Positions 1 to 9,100 of a DNA stretch of 64,000 bases are shown here, piece after piece. Origin of the DNA: Anaerotignum sp. MSJ-24 (GTDB taxonomy: Bacteria; Bacillota; Clostridia; Lachnospirales; Anaerotignaceae); NCBI RefSeq assembly GCF_018918145.1, contig NZ_JAHLPX010000007.1, positions 1 through 64,000 on the forward strand. The letters run 5' to 3'. Both the position numbers and the translations under genes were made by a program. The notes beneath the pieces are model-generated. The model was not told where the DNA came from, did no database searches, and worked only from the letters and a program-made list of their open reading frames with translations. Positions within the stretch are counted from its first letter, which is position 1; every line of letters begins with the position of its first letter.

Positions 1-99
<99 letters not shown>

Positions 100-150
100 T
101 GGAGACAATGGTTTAATAATACGCTGTTTAATTTTTGAGGTTCACATCAT

Positions 151-231
151 GGTTGGGTTCCCGAGTGGCCAAAGGGGGCAGACTGTAAATCTGTTGCGAT
201 AGCTTCGAAGGTCCGAATCCTTCCCCAACCA
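151..231 (+). tRNA. tRNA-Tyr (anticodon GTA)
   Basis: Cloverleaf with acceptor GGTTGGG paired to CCCAACC and discriminator A. The anticodon arm is CAGA-CTGTAAA-TCTG, giving anticodon GTA. A long variable arm marks it as a class II tRNA, as expected for bacterial Tyr. No CCA is encoded. It lies 52 bases after the 16S end and is probably cotranscribed with it. Confidence 0.95.
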
Positions 232-236
232 GCCTT

Positions 237-320
237 GCCCGAGTGGCGGAACTGGCAGACGCACAGGACTTAAAATCCTGCGGGGTAACACCCGTACCGG
301 TTCGATTCCGGTCTCGGGCA
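237..320 (+). tRNA. tRNA-Leu (anticodon TAA)
   Basis: Class II tRNA with acceptor GCCCGAG paired to CTCGGGC and discriminator A. The anticodon stem CAGGA/TCCTG encloses loop CTTAAAA, giving anticodon TAA, which reads UUA/UUG. The variable arm is CGGGGTAACACCCG. It follows tRNA-Tyr by five bases, so the two are processed from one transcript. Confidence 0.95.
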
Positions 321-346
321 GCTTGTTTAAAAGCTGTCTATTATAT

Positions 347-419
<73 letters not shown>

Positions 420-434
420 CTTTTTAAAAAAGTG

Positions 435-463
435 TTGACAAGAATATAACAGTCTGATATAAT
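435..463 (+). promoter_or_regulatory. Consensus sigma-A promoter for tRNA-Gly
   Basis: TTGACA at 435-440, a 17-bp spacer and TATAAT at 458-463: both hexamers match consensus exactly. It lies between tRNA-Phe and tRNA-Gly, so tRNA-Gly can be transcribed independently of the 16S-tRNA transcript. Confidence 0.9.
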
Positions 464-495
464 ATTTGATGTGTTTAGTTGTTAATATTGTGTAT

Positions 496-567
496 GCGCG
501 AATGGCTCAGTGGTAGAGCATCGCCTTGCCAAGGCGAGGGCCGCGAGTTCGAATCTCGTTTCGCGCT
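496..567 (+). tRNA. tRNA-Gly (anticodon GCC)
   Basis: Acceptor GCGCGAA pairs with TTCGCGC, discriminator T. The anticodon stem TCGCC/GGCGA encloses TTGCCAA, giving anticodon GCC. It is expressed from the consensus promoter at 435-463 and ended by the hairpin at 571-601. Confidence 0.95.
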
Positions 568-570
568 TTG

Positions 571-601
571 AAAAGTTCAAGTCTTCGGCTTGAACTTTTT
601 T
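571..601 (+). terminator. Rho-independent terminator after tRNA-Gly
   Basis: Stem AAGTTCAAG / CTTGAACTT around the loop TCTTCGG, followed by a run of six T. It closes the tRNA transcript. Confidence 0.9.
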
Positions 602-666
602 CGTTATCAAATTGCCGAACCGGTAATTCCGGCTGGCAAAAATTTCATAGTCAGGCGGGTGGATAT

Positions 667-948
667 ATGATTATCGGAACTTGTATGATTACGCTTAGAA
701 TACCTTGGGCATCATCTTTAAAGGATAAACGTATGGTGGTCAAAAGCCTTACGGATAAAATGAAACATAAATTCAATATCTCCGTTGCCGAGGTTGAAGA
801 ACAGGATAATCACAGGGTGGCCGTAATCGGGTTTGCCTGCGTTACAAATCAGAATTCTCATGCGGATAGTATTATCGAAAATGTCATCAGCTTTGTTGAA
901 AACAACACAGAAGCTGAAATTACCGATGTTTTTAGAGAAAACTTATAA
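667..948 (+). CDS. DUF503 family protein (YlxP-like)
   Basis: A 93-residue protein of the small DUF503/YlxP family, recognised by its opening MIIGTCMITLRIP, the SLKDKRMVVKSL segment and the pattern 'VAEVEEQDN...VAVIGFACV'. The family is widespread in Firmicutes, often next to translation genes such as rbfA; its biochemical role is not established. The ATG at 667 was chosen because an upstream in-frame extension would run into tRNA-Gly and its terminator. The ribosome binding site is a weak GGCGGGTGG. It stands alone between the tRNA cluster and tig. Confidence 0.85.
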   Translation: MIIGTCMITLRIPWASSLKDKRMVVKSLTDKMKHKFNISVAEVEEQDNHRVAVIGFACVTNQNSHADSIIENVISFVENNTEAEITDVFRENL

Positions 949-954
949 AATTCT

Positions 955-982
955 TTGATTTATTAAAATACTATGATATAAT
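955..982 (+). promoter_or_regulatory. Probable promoter of tig
   Basis: TTGATT at 955-960 and TATAAT at 977-982 with a 16-bp spacer, 58 bases before the tig start codon. The next strong ribosome binding site (AAGGAGG, 1025-1031) belongs to tig. The match in the -35 is imperfect. Confidence 0.6.
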
Positions 983-1040
983 AAATTGATTGTGCAGTCA
1001 TATCACACTGCAAGGATATTATTAAGGAGGAAATTTACAA

Positions 1041-2327
1041 ATGAATTCGCAGATTTTAAGTAAAGAGGGAACAGAAGTAAAAATCTCTTTTGAAGTAAGC
1101 CCTGAAAAGTTTGAAGAAGGTATGAAATATTCATACAATAAGAATAAAAACAAAATTTCTGTACCCGGTTTCAGAAAAGGCAAAGTTCCCAGAAAGGTAA
1201 TCGAAGCACAGTTCGGACCCGATATGCTCTATGAAGATGCCGTTAACTGGGCTCTTAACGAAGAATATCCCGTAGCTGTAGGCGAACTTAATCTTGATGT
1301 TGTTGCTATGCCTCAGATTGACATTAAGGAAATCGGCAAGGAAATCGGTGTTAAGGTTGAAGCTACTGTAACAGTTAAGCCCGAAGTTAAGCTTGGAAAA
1401 TACAAAGGTCTTGAAATCAAAGACTTCCCTACAGAAGTTACAGAAGAAGAAATCAACGCACATTTTGATAAAATCAGAAACGACAACGCAAGACTTGTTC
1501 CCGTTGAGGACAGACCTGCTCAGATGGGCGACACAGTAACAATTTCTTACTGCGGAACAGTTGACGGAGTTGAGTTTGAAGGCGGAAAGAGCGACAGCTA
1601 TGACCTCAAGCTTGGTTCAAAGACATTCATCGATACATTCGAGGATCAGATTTGCGGACATTCAGTTGGCGATAAGTTTGATGTAAACGTAACATTCCCT
1701 GCTGAATACCATGCTGAAGAGCTTAAGGGCAAACCTGCTGTATTTGCAGTAGAGCTTAAGGGCATCACAATGTCAGAGCTTCCCGAGCTTAACGACGATT
1801 TTGCACAGGATGTTTCAGAATATGAAACATTTGATGAATACAAAGCTAAAGAAGTGGAAAAACTTTCAAAGGAAAAAGCTGAAAAGGCACAGCATGACAA
1901 AGAGGACGCTCTTATCGAGCAGGTAATCGCTAATGCTGAAATGGACGTTCCCGAAGTTATGTACACAAACAAGGTTGAAGACTTAATCAGCCAGTATGAA
2001 CAGAACATGAAGATGCAGGGCATCACACTTGAGATGTACTGCCAGTTCTCAGGCCAGACAATGGATTCACTTAAGGCATCACTTAAGCCTATGGCTAAGA
2101 ACGGCGTAGACGCTAAGCTTGTTCTTGACCAGATCGTTAAAGACGAAAACATCGTTGCTACTGAAGAAGATATTCAGGCTGAAATCAAGAAATATGCTGA
2201 ACAGTATGGTCTTGAGCCCGAAAAGATCGCTCAGTACTATGAAGGAGATCCTGCTTTCGCAGCAGAAATCGCTCTTCATAAAGCAATTAAACTTCTCTGC
2301 GACACAGCTGTTGTTAAAGCAGAGTAA
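1041..2327 (+). CDS. tig: Trigger factor, ribosome-bound chaperone/peptidyl-prolyl isomerase
   Basis: Trigger factor binds ribosomal protein L23 at the tunnel exit and shields nascent chains in the cytosol. The 428-residue product has the family's normal length and order: an N-terminal ribosome-binding domain with the signature PGFRKGKVP near residues 43-51, an FKBP-like isomerase domain at about 150-240 (segment GDTVTISYCGTVDG), and an all-helical C-terminal domain. The ATG at 1041 follows AAGGAGG by nine bases. It is the first gene of the tig-clpP-clpX-lon-engB block, an order that is classical in Firmicutes and couples folding of new proteins to proteolysis. Confidence 0.97.
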   Translation: MNSQILSKEGTEVKISFEVSPEKFEEGMKYSYNKNKNKISVPGFRKGKVPRKVIEAQFGPDMLYEDAVNWALNEEYPVAVGELNLDVVAMPQIDIKEIGKEIGVKVEATVTVKPEVKLGKYKGLEIKDFPTEVTEEEINAHFDKIRNDNARLVPVEDRPAQMGDTVTISYCGTVDGVEFEGGKSDSYDLKLGSKTFIDTFEDQICGHSVGDKFDVNVTFPAEYHAEELKGKPAVFAVELKGITMSELPELNDDFAQDVSEYETFDEYKAKEVEKLSKEKAEKAQHDKEDALIEQVIANAEMDVPEVMYTNKVEDLISQYEQNMKMQGITLEMYCQFSGQTMDSLKASLKPMAKNGVDAKLVLDQIVKDENIVATEEDIQAEIKKYAEQYGLEPEKIAQYYEGDPAFAAEIALHKAIKLLCDTAVVKAE

Positions 2328-2366
2328 TTTAATTAAAAGAGTTTCATTTTGAAAGGAGGTTTGACT

Positions 2367-2954
2367 ATGAGTTTAGTCCCTTATGTAATTGAACAGACAA
2401 ACCATGGCGAACGTTCATATGATATTTATTCAAGACTTTTAAAGGACAGAATAATTTTCCTTGGAGAAGAAGTTACTGATGTATCAGCAAACATTGTTGT
2501 TGCACAGCTCTTATTCCTTGCTGCTGATGATCCCGATAAAGATATTAATCTTTACATAAACAGCCCCGGTGGTTCGGTAACAGCCGGAATGGCTATTTAT
2601 GATACAATGCAGTATATCAAGCCGGATGTATCAACAATCTGCATCGGCATGGCTGCAAGTATGGGCGCATTCCTTCTTTCAGGCGGACAGAAAGGAAAAA
2701 GATTTGCACTTCCCAATTCGGAAATAATGATTCATCAGCCTTCAGGCGGAGCAAGAGGTCAGGCAACAGAAATCAAAATCGTTGCTGAAAATATCCTGAA
2801 GACAAAAAAGAAACTCAACGAAATTCTTGCCCAGAATACAGGCAAACCGTATGAACAGATTGAAAGAGATACTGAGCGTGACAACTATATGTCAGCACAG
2901 GAAGCACTCGAATACGGCATTATTGACGCAGTAATCACAAAGCCTGTGGAATAA
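2367..2954 (+). CDS. clpP: ATP-dependent Clp protease proteolytic subunit
   Basis: ClpP is the tetradecameric serine protease chamber that degrades substrates unfolded by ClpX. The 195-residue length is typical. The catalytic Ser lies in [11 protein letters not shown], the His in MIHQPSGG and the Asp in the [11 protein letters not shown] segment. The ATG at 2367 was preferred over the in-frame TTG-type starts upstream because AAAGGAGG (2352-2359) is correctly spaced from it. It begins 39 bases after tig and is followed by a hairpin and then clpX. Confidence 0.97.
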   Translation: MSLVPYVIEQTNHGERSYDIYSRLLKDRIIFLGEEVTDVSANIVVAQLLFLAADDPDKDINLYINSPGGSVTAGMAIYDTMQYIKPDVSTICIGMAASMGAFLLSGGQKGKRFALPNSEIMIHQPSGGARGQATEIKIVAENILKTKKKLNEILAQNTGKPYEQIERDTERDNYMSAQEALEYGIIDAVITKPVE

Positions 2955-2962
2955 TATTTGTC

Positions 2963-2990
2963 AAAAGCGTGTTGAAAAGCACGCTTTTGT
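2963..2990 (+). terminator. Hairpin between clpP and clpX (attenuator or weak terminator)
   Basis: Perfect 9-bp stem AAAAGCGTG / CACGCTTTT around an 8-base loop, with only a short T run as part of the stem and GTGT after it. It could reduce read-through from clpP into clpX or stabilise the upstream mRNA. Confidence 0.6.
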
Positions 2991-3022
2991 GTACTTTAGG
3001 ACAGGAGATGAATAAATACTAA

Positions 3023-4309
3023 ATGCCAGCTAAAGATGATAAAAAACAGCTTAGATGCTCATTTTGCGGTAAACCTCAGGATCAGGTAAAAAAGCTTATT
3101 GCAGGTAAAAACGTATATATCTGCGACGAATGTGTTAAGCTTTGTGCCGATCTTGTCAGCGAAGAATATGACATGGATAATGCCGAAACAGAAACAGTTG
3201 CACTTCCTAAGCCTGCCGAAATCAAGAAGGTTCTCGATGATTATGTTATAGGTCAGGACGAAGCGAAGAAGGCACTTTCCGTTGCGGTTTATAATCATTA
3301 TAAAAGAATTGCATCCAAGGAAAACAAAAAACAGGACGTTGAACTCCAGAAGAGCAATATACTTATTGTAGGCCCTACCGGTGTCGGAAAAACTCTTCTT
3401 GCACAGACACTTGCCAAGGTGCTTAATGTGCCTTTTGCCATTGCAGATGCCACAACTCTTACAGAGGCAGGTTATGTAGGCGAGGACGTTGAAAACATAC
3501 TTCTTAAGCTTATACAGGCTGCGGATTATGACATTGAGCGTGCCGAAAGAGGTATTGTTTATATAGACGAAATTGATAAGATAACAAAGAAATCCGAAAA
3601 TGTATCAATAACAAGAGATGTCAGCGGCGAAGGCGTTCAGCAGGCACTCCTTAAGATACTTGAAGGTACTGTTGCATCTGTTCCTCCTCAGGGCGGAAGA
3701 AAGCACCCTCATCAGGAGCTTATACAGATAGATACAACAAATATTCTCTTTATCTGTGGCGGTGCGTTTGTCGGACTTGATAAAATAATACAGCAGAGAA
3801 CCGGTGAAAAATCAATCGGCTTCGGTGCAAAGGTCCAGACAAAGAATGACAATTCCTTTGATGAGCTTATCAAAAAGCTTCAGCCTCAGGATTTGCTTAA
3901 ATTCGGTCTTATTCCCGAATTTGTAGGCCGTGTTCCTGTTGCGGTAACACTCCAGAGCCTTGATGAAAACGCACTTGTTAAAATACTTAACGAGCCAAAG
4001 AATGCACTTATCAAACAGTATAAGTATCTTTTTGAGCTTGATGACGTTGAGCTTGAATTTACCGATGAGGCTGTTCGTGCAATCGCAAAGCTTGCCGTTG
4101 AAAGACAGACGGGCGCAAGAGGCTTAAGAGCAATAATCGAAGGCTTTATCAACGATATTATGTTTGATATTCCTTCCGATCCTACAATAGAAAAATGTAT
4201 TATAACAGAAGACACTGTTCTTAACGGCAAAGAGCCGGAGGTAGTTCGTAACGAAAACAGACTTCCTATTAAGGACAGAAAGAAAGCAGAAGATAATACA
4301 GAAAAATAA
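3023..4309 (+). CDS. clpX: ATP-dependent Clp protease ATP-binding subunit ClpX
   Basis: ClpX is the hexameric AAA+ unfoldase of the ClpXP protease. The 428-residue protein starts with the C4 zinc-binding domain (CSFCGK near residue 12, CDECVKLC near 34), then the AAA+ module with Walker A GPTGVGKT, Walker [10 protein letters not shown] and the [14 protein letters not shown] segment. The ClpP-docking IGF tripeptide is present in SIGFGAK. The start at 3023 follows AGGACAGGAGATG. The gene is 68 bases after clpP and ends at a good terminator. Confidence 0.97.
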   Translation: MPAKDDKKQLRCSFCGKPQDQVKKLIAGKNVYICDECVKLCADLVSEEYDMDNAETETVALPKPAEIKKVLDDYVIGQDEAKKALSVAVYNHYKRIASKENKKQDVELQKSNILIVGPTGVGKTLLAQTLAKVLNVPFAIADATTLTEAGYVGEDVENILLKLIQAADYDIERAERGIVYIDEIDKITKKSENVSITRDVSGEGVQQALLKILEGTVASVPPQGGRKHPHQELIQIDTTNILFICGGAFVGLDKIIQQRTGEKSIGFGAKVQTKNDNSFDELIKKLQPQDLLKFGLIPEFVGRVPVAVTLQSLDENALVKILNEPKNALIKQYKYLFELDDVELEFTDEAVRAIAKLAVERQTGARGLRAIIEGFINDIMFDIPSDPTIEKCIITEDTVLNGKEPEVVRNENRLPIKDRKKAEDNTEK

Positions 4310-4322
4310 GCTTTAAATATTT

Positions 4323-4355
4323 CTGCCATGACTAAACAGTTGTGGCAGTTTTTTT
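4323..4355 (+). terminator. Terminator after clpX
   Basis: Ten-base-pair stem CTGCCATGAC / GTTGTGGCAG (two G-T wobbles), loop TAAACA, then seven T. It separates clpX from lon. Confidence 0.9.
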
Positions 4356-4442
4356 ATTGCCGCTTTTGGTCGAAAAATCAACTTTTGTAGAATGTATGCC
4401 TTGTTTTATGTTATAATTAGTTATTATAATGAGGTGATTAAT

Positions 4443-6779
4443 TTGGCAGAAGAAAATATAGTTAGTTTGCCGCTTATAGCGGTCAGAGGAATGGTTATTT
4501 TCCCTTCTATGGTAACAAGCATTCCTCTCGGAAGAGATAAATCGTTGTCTGCGGTTAAAGCGGCTTCATCTGAATATAATAATACGGTAATACTTGCATC
4601 ACAGAAGAATGTAATGGAGGCAGAGGTTGATACCGACGGAATATATACAGTCGGAACGCTTGCAAAAATAAAGCAGACGTTAATGCTTCCGGGAAACACA
4701 ACACATATAATTGTTGAAGGCATAACAAGAGTGAAGCTGTCCGAAATTAAGGGCGACGGAAAATATTTTGTCGGCGTCGGCGAAAAGATACCGCAGGACA
4801 CAGAGGTTCAGTATGATGAAGTAACGGAATCCTATATGCGAGTTGTCGGTGACGCTTTCGGCGAATATAATAAACTTTCCGATTCAAAGCTCAATACACA
4901 GGAGCATATTATGGCGGTAACAAATGCGTCTAAGCCGGGACAGCTTGCGGACGTTATTATTTCGGCGGTTATTATGCCGGTAAGCGATAAACAGGAATTG
5001 CTTGAAATATTCGATCCTATTGAACGTCTTAAAGCAATATACGAAAAGATGACAAGTGAAATAAGTATTCTTAATCTTAAAAAAGAAATTGAGAAAAAGG
5101 TTAAGAAAAACATGGAAAAGGCACAGAGGGATTATTACCTTCGTGAAGAGCTTAAGGTTATACATGAGGAGCTTGGCGATACAGATGAAATCCGGCAGGA
5201 AATGGACAAGTATATGGATATGCTGGAGAAAAAGAATGTTCCGGAAAATATATATGATGTAGTCGAAAAGGAAATACAAAGACTTAAGCGGATTCCGGTT
5301 ACTTCTCCCGATGCCAATGTTGCGAGAAATTATATAGAATATATGCTTGCGACACCATGGACAGAAAAGACAGAAGAGGATAATGACTTAAAGAAAGCAC
5401 AGGAAATACTTGATGAGGATCATTACGGACTGAAAGATGTTAAGGAGAGAATAATTGAACATCTTGCGGTTAGAATGAATACAGAGCAGACCAATTCAAC
5501 GATACTGTGTCTTGTCGGTCCTCCCGGAGTAGGAAAGACATCAATAGCAAGGTCTGTTGCGAGAGCATTAAACAGAAAATATGTAAGAATGTCACTGGGC
5601 GGCGTTAAGGACGAGGCAGAAATAAGAGGCCACAGAAAAACATATGTCAGTGCTATGCCCGGAAGAATTATAAATGCTATGAAACAGGCAGGCGTTGTTA
5701 ATCCGCTTATGCTGCTTGATGAGGTTGATAAGCTTGGCTCATCATATCAGGGAGATCCGGCAGCGGCACTTCTTGAGGTGCTTGATTCCGAGCAGAACAA
5801 CACCTTCAGAGATAATTATATAGAAGTGCCTTATGATTTATCAAAAGTATTTTTCATATGTACGGCGAATGACGCATCACAAATTCCCGGTCCGTTAAGG
5901 GATCGTATGGAAATGATAGAACTGCCGAGCTATACATCGGAGGAGAAAAAGCAGATTGCGTTAAGACATCTTGTGCCTAAGCAGATGGCTGAAAACGGAC
6001 TTAAAAAAAGCCAGCTTAAAATTTCCGAAGATGCGGTTGAAGCTGTTATTAACGGATATTGCCGTGAGGCCGGAGTAAGAAAGCTTGAGAGAATAATCGG
6101 AAAGCTTTGCCGTATGGCAGTTAAGGAAATTATGCTCGGTGAGAAAAAATCCGTAAGAATTACGGCTAAAAATATTGAAAAATATCTTTCCGTACCGAGA
6201 TATAAGCTTGAAAATCCCGTAAAAGAACCGCTTGTCGGTGTTGTTACCGGACTTGCATGGACGCAGGTTGGCGGAGAAACTCTTCTGATAGAGGTAAACA
6301 CAATGAATGGCAGCGGAAAGCTTGAGCTTACCGGAAATATGGGAAAGGTAATGCTTGAATCGGCTAAGGTTGCACTTGGCTATGTACGCTCCATGGCAGC
6401 CAAATATGGCATAGATGAGGATTTCTATAAAAATATTGATATACATTTACATATTCCCGAAGGTGCTGTGCCTAAGGACGGCCCTTCTGCCGGAATAACA
6501 ATGACAACGGCACTTGTTTCGGCACTTACCGATAAGCCGGTTAGAAATGATGTTGCCATGACAGGCGAGGTCACAATAAGAGGAAGGGTTCTTCCGATAG
6601 GCGGACTTAATGAAAAGGTGCTTGCGGCTAAAAAAATAGGCATAACCAATATTATTCTTCCGGAGGCAAATGACGGTGATATAAAAGAAATGCCGGAAGA
6701 AATTAAAAACGGAATGAATTTTATATTTGTTAATGAAATGAAACAGGTGCTTAAAAATGCACTTGTCGGAGGTATTTGA
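4443..6779 (+). CDS. lon: ATP-dependent endopeptidase Lon
   Basis: Lon degrades damaged and regulatory proteins in the cytosol. The 778-residue protein has the N-terminal LON domain (starting SLPLIAVRGMVIFPSM), the AAA+ module with Walker A GPPGVGKTS near residue 358, and the C-terminal protease domain with the catalytic Ser in KDGPSAG and Lys in LNEKVLAAKK. I set the start at TTG 4443, preceded by GAGGTG at 4431-4436. The in-frame ATG at 4392 lies upstream of a TATAAT at 4412-4417 and would add an atypical leader. Its stop overlaps the engB ribosome binding region. Confidence 0.95.
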   Translation: MAEENIVSLPLIAVRGMVIFPSMVTSIPLGRDKSLSAVKAASSEYNNTVILASQKNVMEAEVDTDGIYTVGTLAKIKQTLMLPGNTTHIIVEGITRVKLSEIKGDGKYFVGVGEKIPQDTEVQYDEVTESYMRVVGDAFGEYNKLSDSKLNTQEHIMAVTNASKPGQLADVIISAVIMPVSDKQELLEIFDPIERLKAIYEKMTSEISILNLKKEIEKKVKKNMEKAQRDYYLREELKVIHEELGDTDEIRQEMDKYMDMLEKKNVPENIYDVVEKEIQRLKRIPVTSPDANVARNYIEYMLATPWTEKTEEDNDLKKAQEILDEDHYGLKDVKERIIEHLAVRMNTEQTNSTILCLVGPPGVGKTSIARSVARALNRKYVRMSLGGVKDEAEIRGHRKTYVSAMPGRIINAMKQAGVVNPLMLLDEVDKLGSSYQGDPAAALLEVLDSEQNNTFRDNYIEVPYDLSKVFFICTANDASQIPGPLRDRMEMIELPSYTSEEKKQIALRHLVPKQMAENGLKKSQLKISEDAVEAVINGYCREAGVRKLERIIGKLCRMAVKEIMLGEKKSVRITAKNIEKYLSVPRYKLENPVKEPLVGVVTGLAWTQVGGETLLIEVNTMNGSGKLELTGNMGKVMLESAKVALGYVRSMAAKYGIDEDFYKNIDIHLHIPEGAVPKDGPSAGITMTTALVSALTDKPVRNDVAMTGEVTIRGRVLPIGGLNEKVLAAKKIGITNIILPEANDGDIKEMPEEIKNGMNFIFVNEMKQVLKNALVGGI

Positions 6780-6781
6780 TT

Positions 6782-7387
6782 ATGAAGGTAAATAATGTTT
6801 CACTGGCGGCGGTCGGAGTTAAAATGAGCCAGTATCCCGATGACGGCAAACCGGAGGTTGCCTTTGCCGGAAAATCAAACGTAGGCAAATCAACACTTAT
6901 AAACGGAATGATTGGAAGAAGAGCCCTTGCAAGAACAAGCTCACAGCCGGGAAAAACACGAACAATAAATTTTTATGATGTGGAAGATGTTCTGTATTTT
7001 GTTGACCTTCCCGGATATGGATATGCGAAAGCACCGAAAACGGAAATTGAACGCTGGGGAAAGATGATTGACGAATATTTAAATAAGAGAAAATGCCTTA
7101 TGGGAATTGTTCTTCTTGTGGATATAAGACATGAGCCCGGCGAGAATGACAAAATGATGTATGACTGGCTTAAGCATTACGGCTATGACATCATTATCGC
7201 CGCAACAAAAAAGGATAAAATAAAAAGATCGCAGGTTCAGAAACAGCTTTCTGTTATAAAGAAGTCGCTTAATCTTGCTCCGGAGGATAAGCTTATAGCC
7301 TTTTCCGGAGAAACAAAGGAAGGTAAGGACGAGCTTTGGGCAGAAATTGAACGTGTTATAGGATATGAAGAGCCTGCAAAGGAATGA
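6782..7387 (+). CDS. engB: Ribosome biogenesis GTPase EngB/YsxC/YihA
   Basis: EngB is an essential GTPase needed for 50S ribosomal subunit assembly. The 201-residue protein carries the G1 motif GKSNVGKST, the G3 motif DLPGYGYAK and the G4 motif TKKDK. The ATG at 6782 lies nine bases after GGAGG (6768-6772); the in-frame TTG at 6776 is too close to it. It starts three bases after lon, a conserved arrangement in Firmicutes, and is probably cotranscribed with lon. Confidence 0.95.
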   Translation: MKVNNVSLAAVGVKMSQYPDDGKPEVAFAGKSNVGKSTLINGMIGRRALARTSSQPGKTRTINFYDVEDVLYFVDLPGYGYAKAPKTEIERWGKMIDEYLNKRKCLMGIVLLVDIRHEPGENDKMMYDWLKHYGYDIIIAATKKDKIKRSQVQKQLSVIKKSLNLAPEDKLIAFSGETKEGKDELWAEIERVIGYEEPAKE

Positions 7388-7392
7388 TGATT

Positions 7393-7425
7393 AAAAGCGA
7401 TGCTTAATTGTTTAGGCATCGCTTT
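7393..7425. terminator. Bidirectional terminator between engB and the M23 gene
   Basis: Perfect 11-bp stem AAAAGCGATGC / GCATCGCTTTT. The A run on one side becomes a T run on the other, so it can serve both converging genes. Confidence 0.85.
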
Positions 7426-8235
7426 TGTATGTAGTGAACTGTAACGGATCCATAAGCATATCATTCAGATATACTGTGTAGTGCAGATGTGGCCCGGTGC
7501 TTAAGCCGGTTGTGCCTACAAGTGCAATAATTTCGCCCTGTATCACAGGCTCGTTTATCTCCGGAAATATCTTTTGCAGATGGTTATAGATTATTTTATA
7601 GCCGTCCTTTGTTTCTATTGTGAGTACATTTCCGTAGGTTTCCGAATAATGTATGTTCGTTACTGTTCCGTTTCTTACCGCATATACATTACTGCCTTCT
7701 TCTGCGGCAATGTCTATTCCGTTGTGGTATTCGGCTTTCCCCAATATGGGATTTGTTCTTGCCGAACACAATGATGTAAGTATTCCGTTGTCAACGGGAT
7801 CAATCCAGCCTTCGGGTATTTCGGCAATTTCGGTATATGTACTTGCCGTTACCGGACAGGTACGGCTTCTTCATCGGCAGAAAGCCGGTTATCGTTTTTG
7901 TCAAATTCAATATTGCTTATTACCGGCTCGGAAACTGTTATGGATTCCGAGTCTTTTTTGTTTGAAGATAAGGCTGTTTTTACAAGCATTTTTATGTTGT
8001 CCGTCATGCTGTCGGTAAATTGAACTTCGTCGGGAATGCTTCTGCTTATCAGAGATGCTGTATACAGTCGCACCTTTTGTGTGCTTTCCGTATTTATCAG
8101 AGATACGGCAAATATAAATATGCAGAATATTATTGCGGCAGAAAGCTGGTTTGCGAGCTTTGACTGAGGTTCTGGTACATTGCGGCGGCTGTATCTGCGG
8201 TATGAGTTTTTTCTGTGGCGGTATTTTTCGGACAT
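7412..8235 (-). pseudogene. M23 (LytM-type) membrane-anchored peptidoglycan endopeptidase, frameshifted
   Basis: Two reading frames together make one protein. The 5' part (from ATG 8235, or GTG 8247) encodes a basic N-terminus, one membrane segment (AIIFCIFIFAVSLI) and an extracytoplasmic linker; it stops at 7849 after EEAVPVR. The 3' part continues in the other frame with TASTYTEIAEIPEGWIDPV and a complete M23 domain: HNGIDIAAEEG supplies the His and Asp zinc ligands and GPHLHYTVYLN the HxH. One missing base near 7850-7861 explains the break. The family cleaves peptidoglycan cross-links; anchored forms in spore-formers can be sporulation proteins, but nothing here proves that. Either a real inactivating frameshift or a sequencing error. 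Confidence 0.8.
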
Positions 8236-8319
8236 AAGGTCTTTCACTTCCGATAATCTGTTTAATAAATTATATGGGACATGGATTGACTATATGAAAA
8301 ACTAAATAAAAATTGCATG

Positions 8320-8348
8320 AAAAAAGTCCCTGCTTTCACAAGGACTTA
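8320..8348 (-). terminator. Terminator after the HD-domain gene
   Basis: Read on the minus strand, AAGTCC pairs with GGACTT around an 11-base loop and is followed by a run of T. It lies seven bases past the stop codon at 8355. Confidence 0.75.
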
Positions 8349-8354
8349 AAAAAG

Positions 8355-8987
8355 TTACTTATTTGCATATGCCGACTTTGGCTTAATTGCTCCGGCAATG
8401 GATTTGCACATGGATTTTATTGAGGAATATGTATGTCTGCATATGTGCTCAACTCCGGTGGTTGTTTTGTTTATTGCCGAACCGGCGGTGTTATATACCA
8501 ATCGGCTTGAACCGCTTGTTGCCTCCATAACAGCACAAAGCTTATCGGAGAAGGAAACAATTACAGATTCCTTATATCTCGGTCTGTGCAACGCCTGACA
8601 TGGCCACATATGGTTTACTATGGCGTCACGCTCAATATCATTGAGTTTAAATCTGTTTTCGGAATTTGCAAGTGCTCTTATGGGATGTTCTTTAAGGAGC
8701 TTAATTCCGTTTTCATCTCTGCTTGTGTTATCAAAGAAATACAGGTCGTGCATAAGACCTGCTCTTGCGGCCGAACGATAATCCCAGCCTAAAAATCTGC
8801 ACAACGTAAAGCTGTAATATGAAACATTCATAGAATGCTGCAATCTGGTTGTAAAGTGATGGTGAACATAATCTCCAAGCATACCGACTTCATTGCTGTC
8901 GATAACGCCTTCAACGCAGTTCCTGTACTCAGCAGCTTTTTCGCTTTTGTCATACATGTCGAAACTTGAACCCGTTATTTTTGTCAT
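8355..8987 (-). CDS. HD-superfamily phosphohydrolase domain protein
   Basis: A 210-residue soluble protein with the HD metal-dependent phosphohydrolase fold. The signature residues are in RLQHSMNVSYYSF (first His) and GLMHDLYFFD (the HD pair), with a later His in IVNHMWP and an Asp in SFSDKLCAVME. Clostridial homologues are usually annotated only as HD hydrolases; the substrate, possibly a nucleotide, is unknown. Start ATG at 8987 follows AGAAGG. It stands alone between two minus-strand genes with its own terminator. Confidence 0.8.
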   Translation of the reverse strand: MTKITGSSFDMYDKSEKAAEYRNCVEGVIDSNEVGMLGDYVHHHFTTRLQHSMNVSYYSFTLCRFLGWDYRSAARAGLMHDLYFFDNTSRDENGIKLLKEHPIRALANSENRFKLNDIERDAIVNHMWPCQALHRPRYKESVIVSFSDKLCAVMEATSGSSRLVYNTAGSAINKTTTGVEHICRHTYSSIKSMCKSIAGAIKPKSAYANK

Positions 8988-9100
8988 TATATTACCTTCT
9001 TGTGAGTGAATTATATTTTTTACTGCATAGAGTATTATAGCACTTTATATATAAATATGCTATAAATATAATTCTTAAAATTTATGGAAGAATTTCAGCC

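Noticed and set aside
4362-4386. CtsR-like box upstream of lon (GGTCGAA...TCAAC)
   Set aside because: Only one half matches the GGTCAAA-type heptad and spacing is wrong; no CIRCE element either.
7840-7870. Programmed -1 frameshift in the M23 gene
   Set aside because: No X-XXY-YYZ slippery heptamer, no Shine-Dalgarno-like stimulator and no convincing downstream hairpin; a plain indel is simpler.
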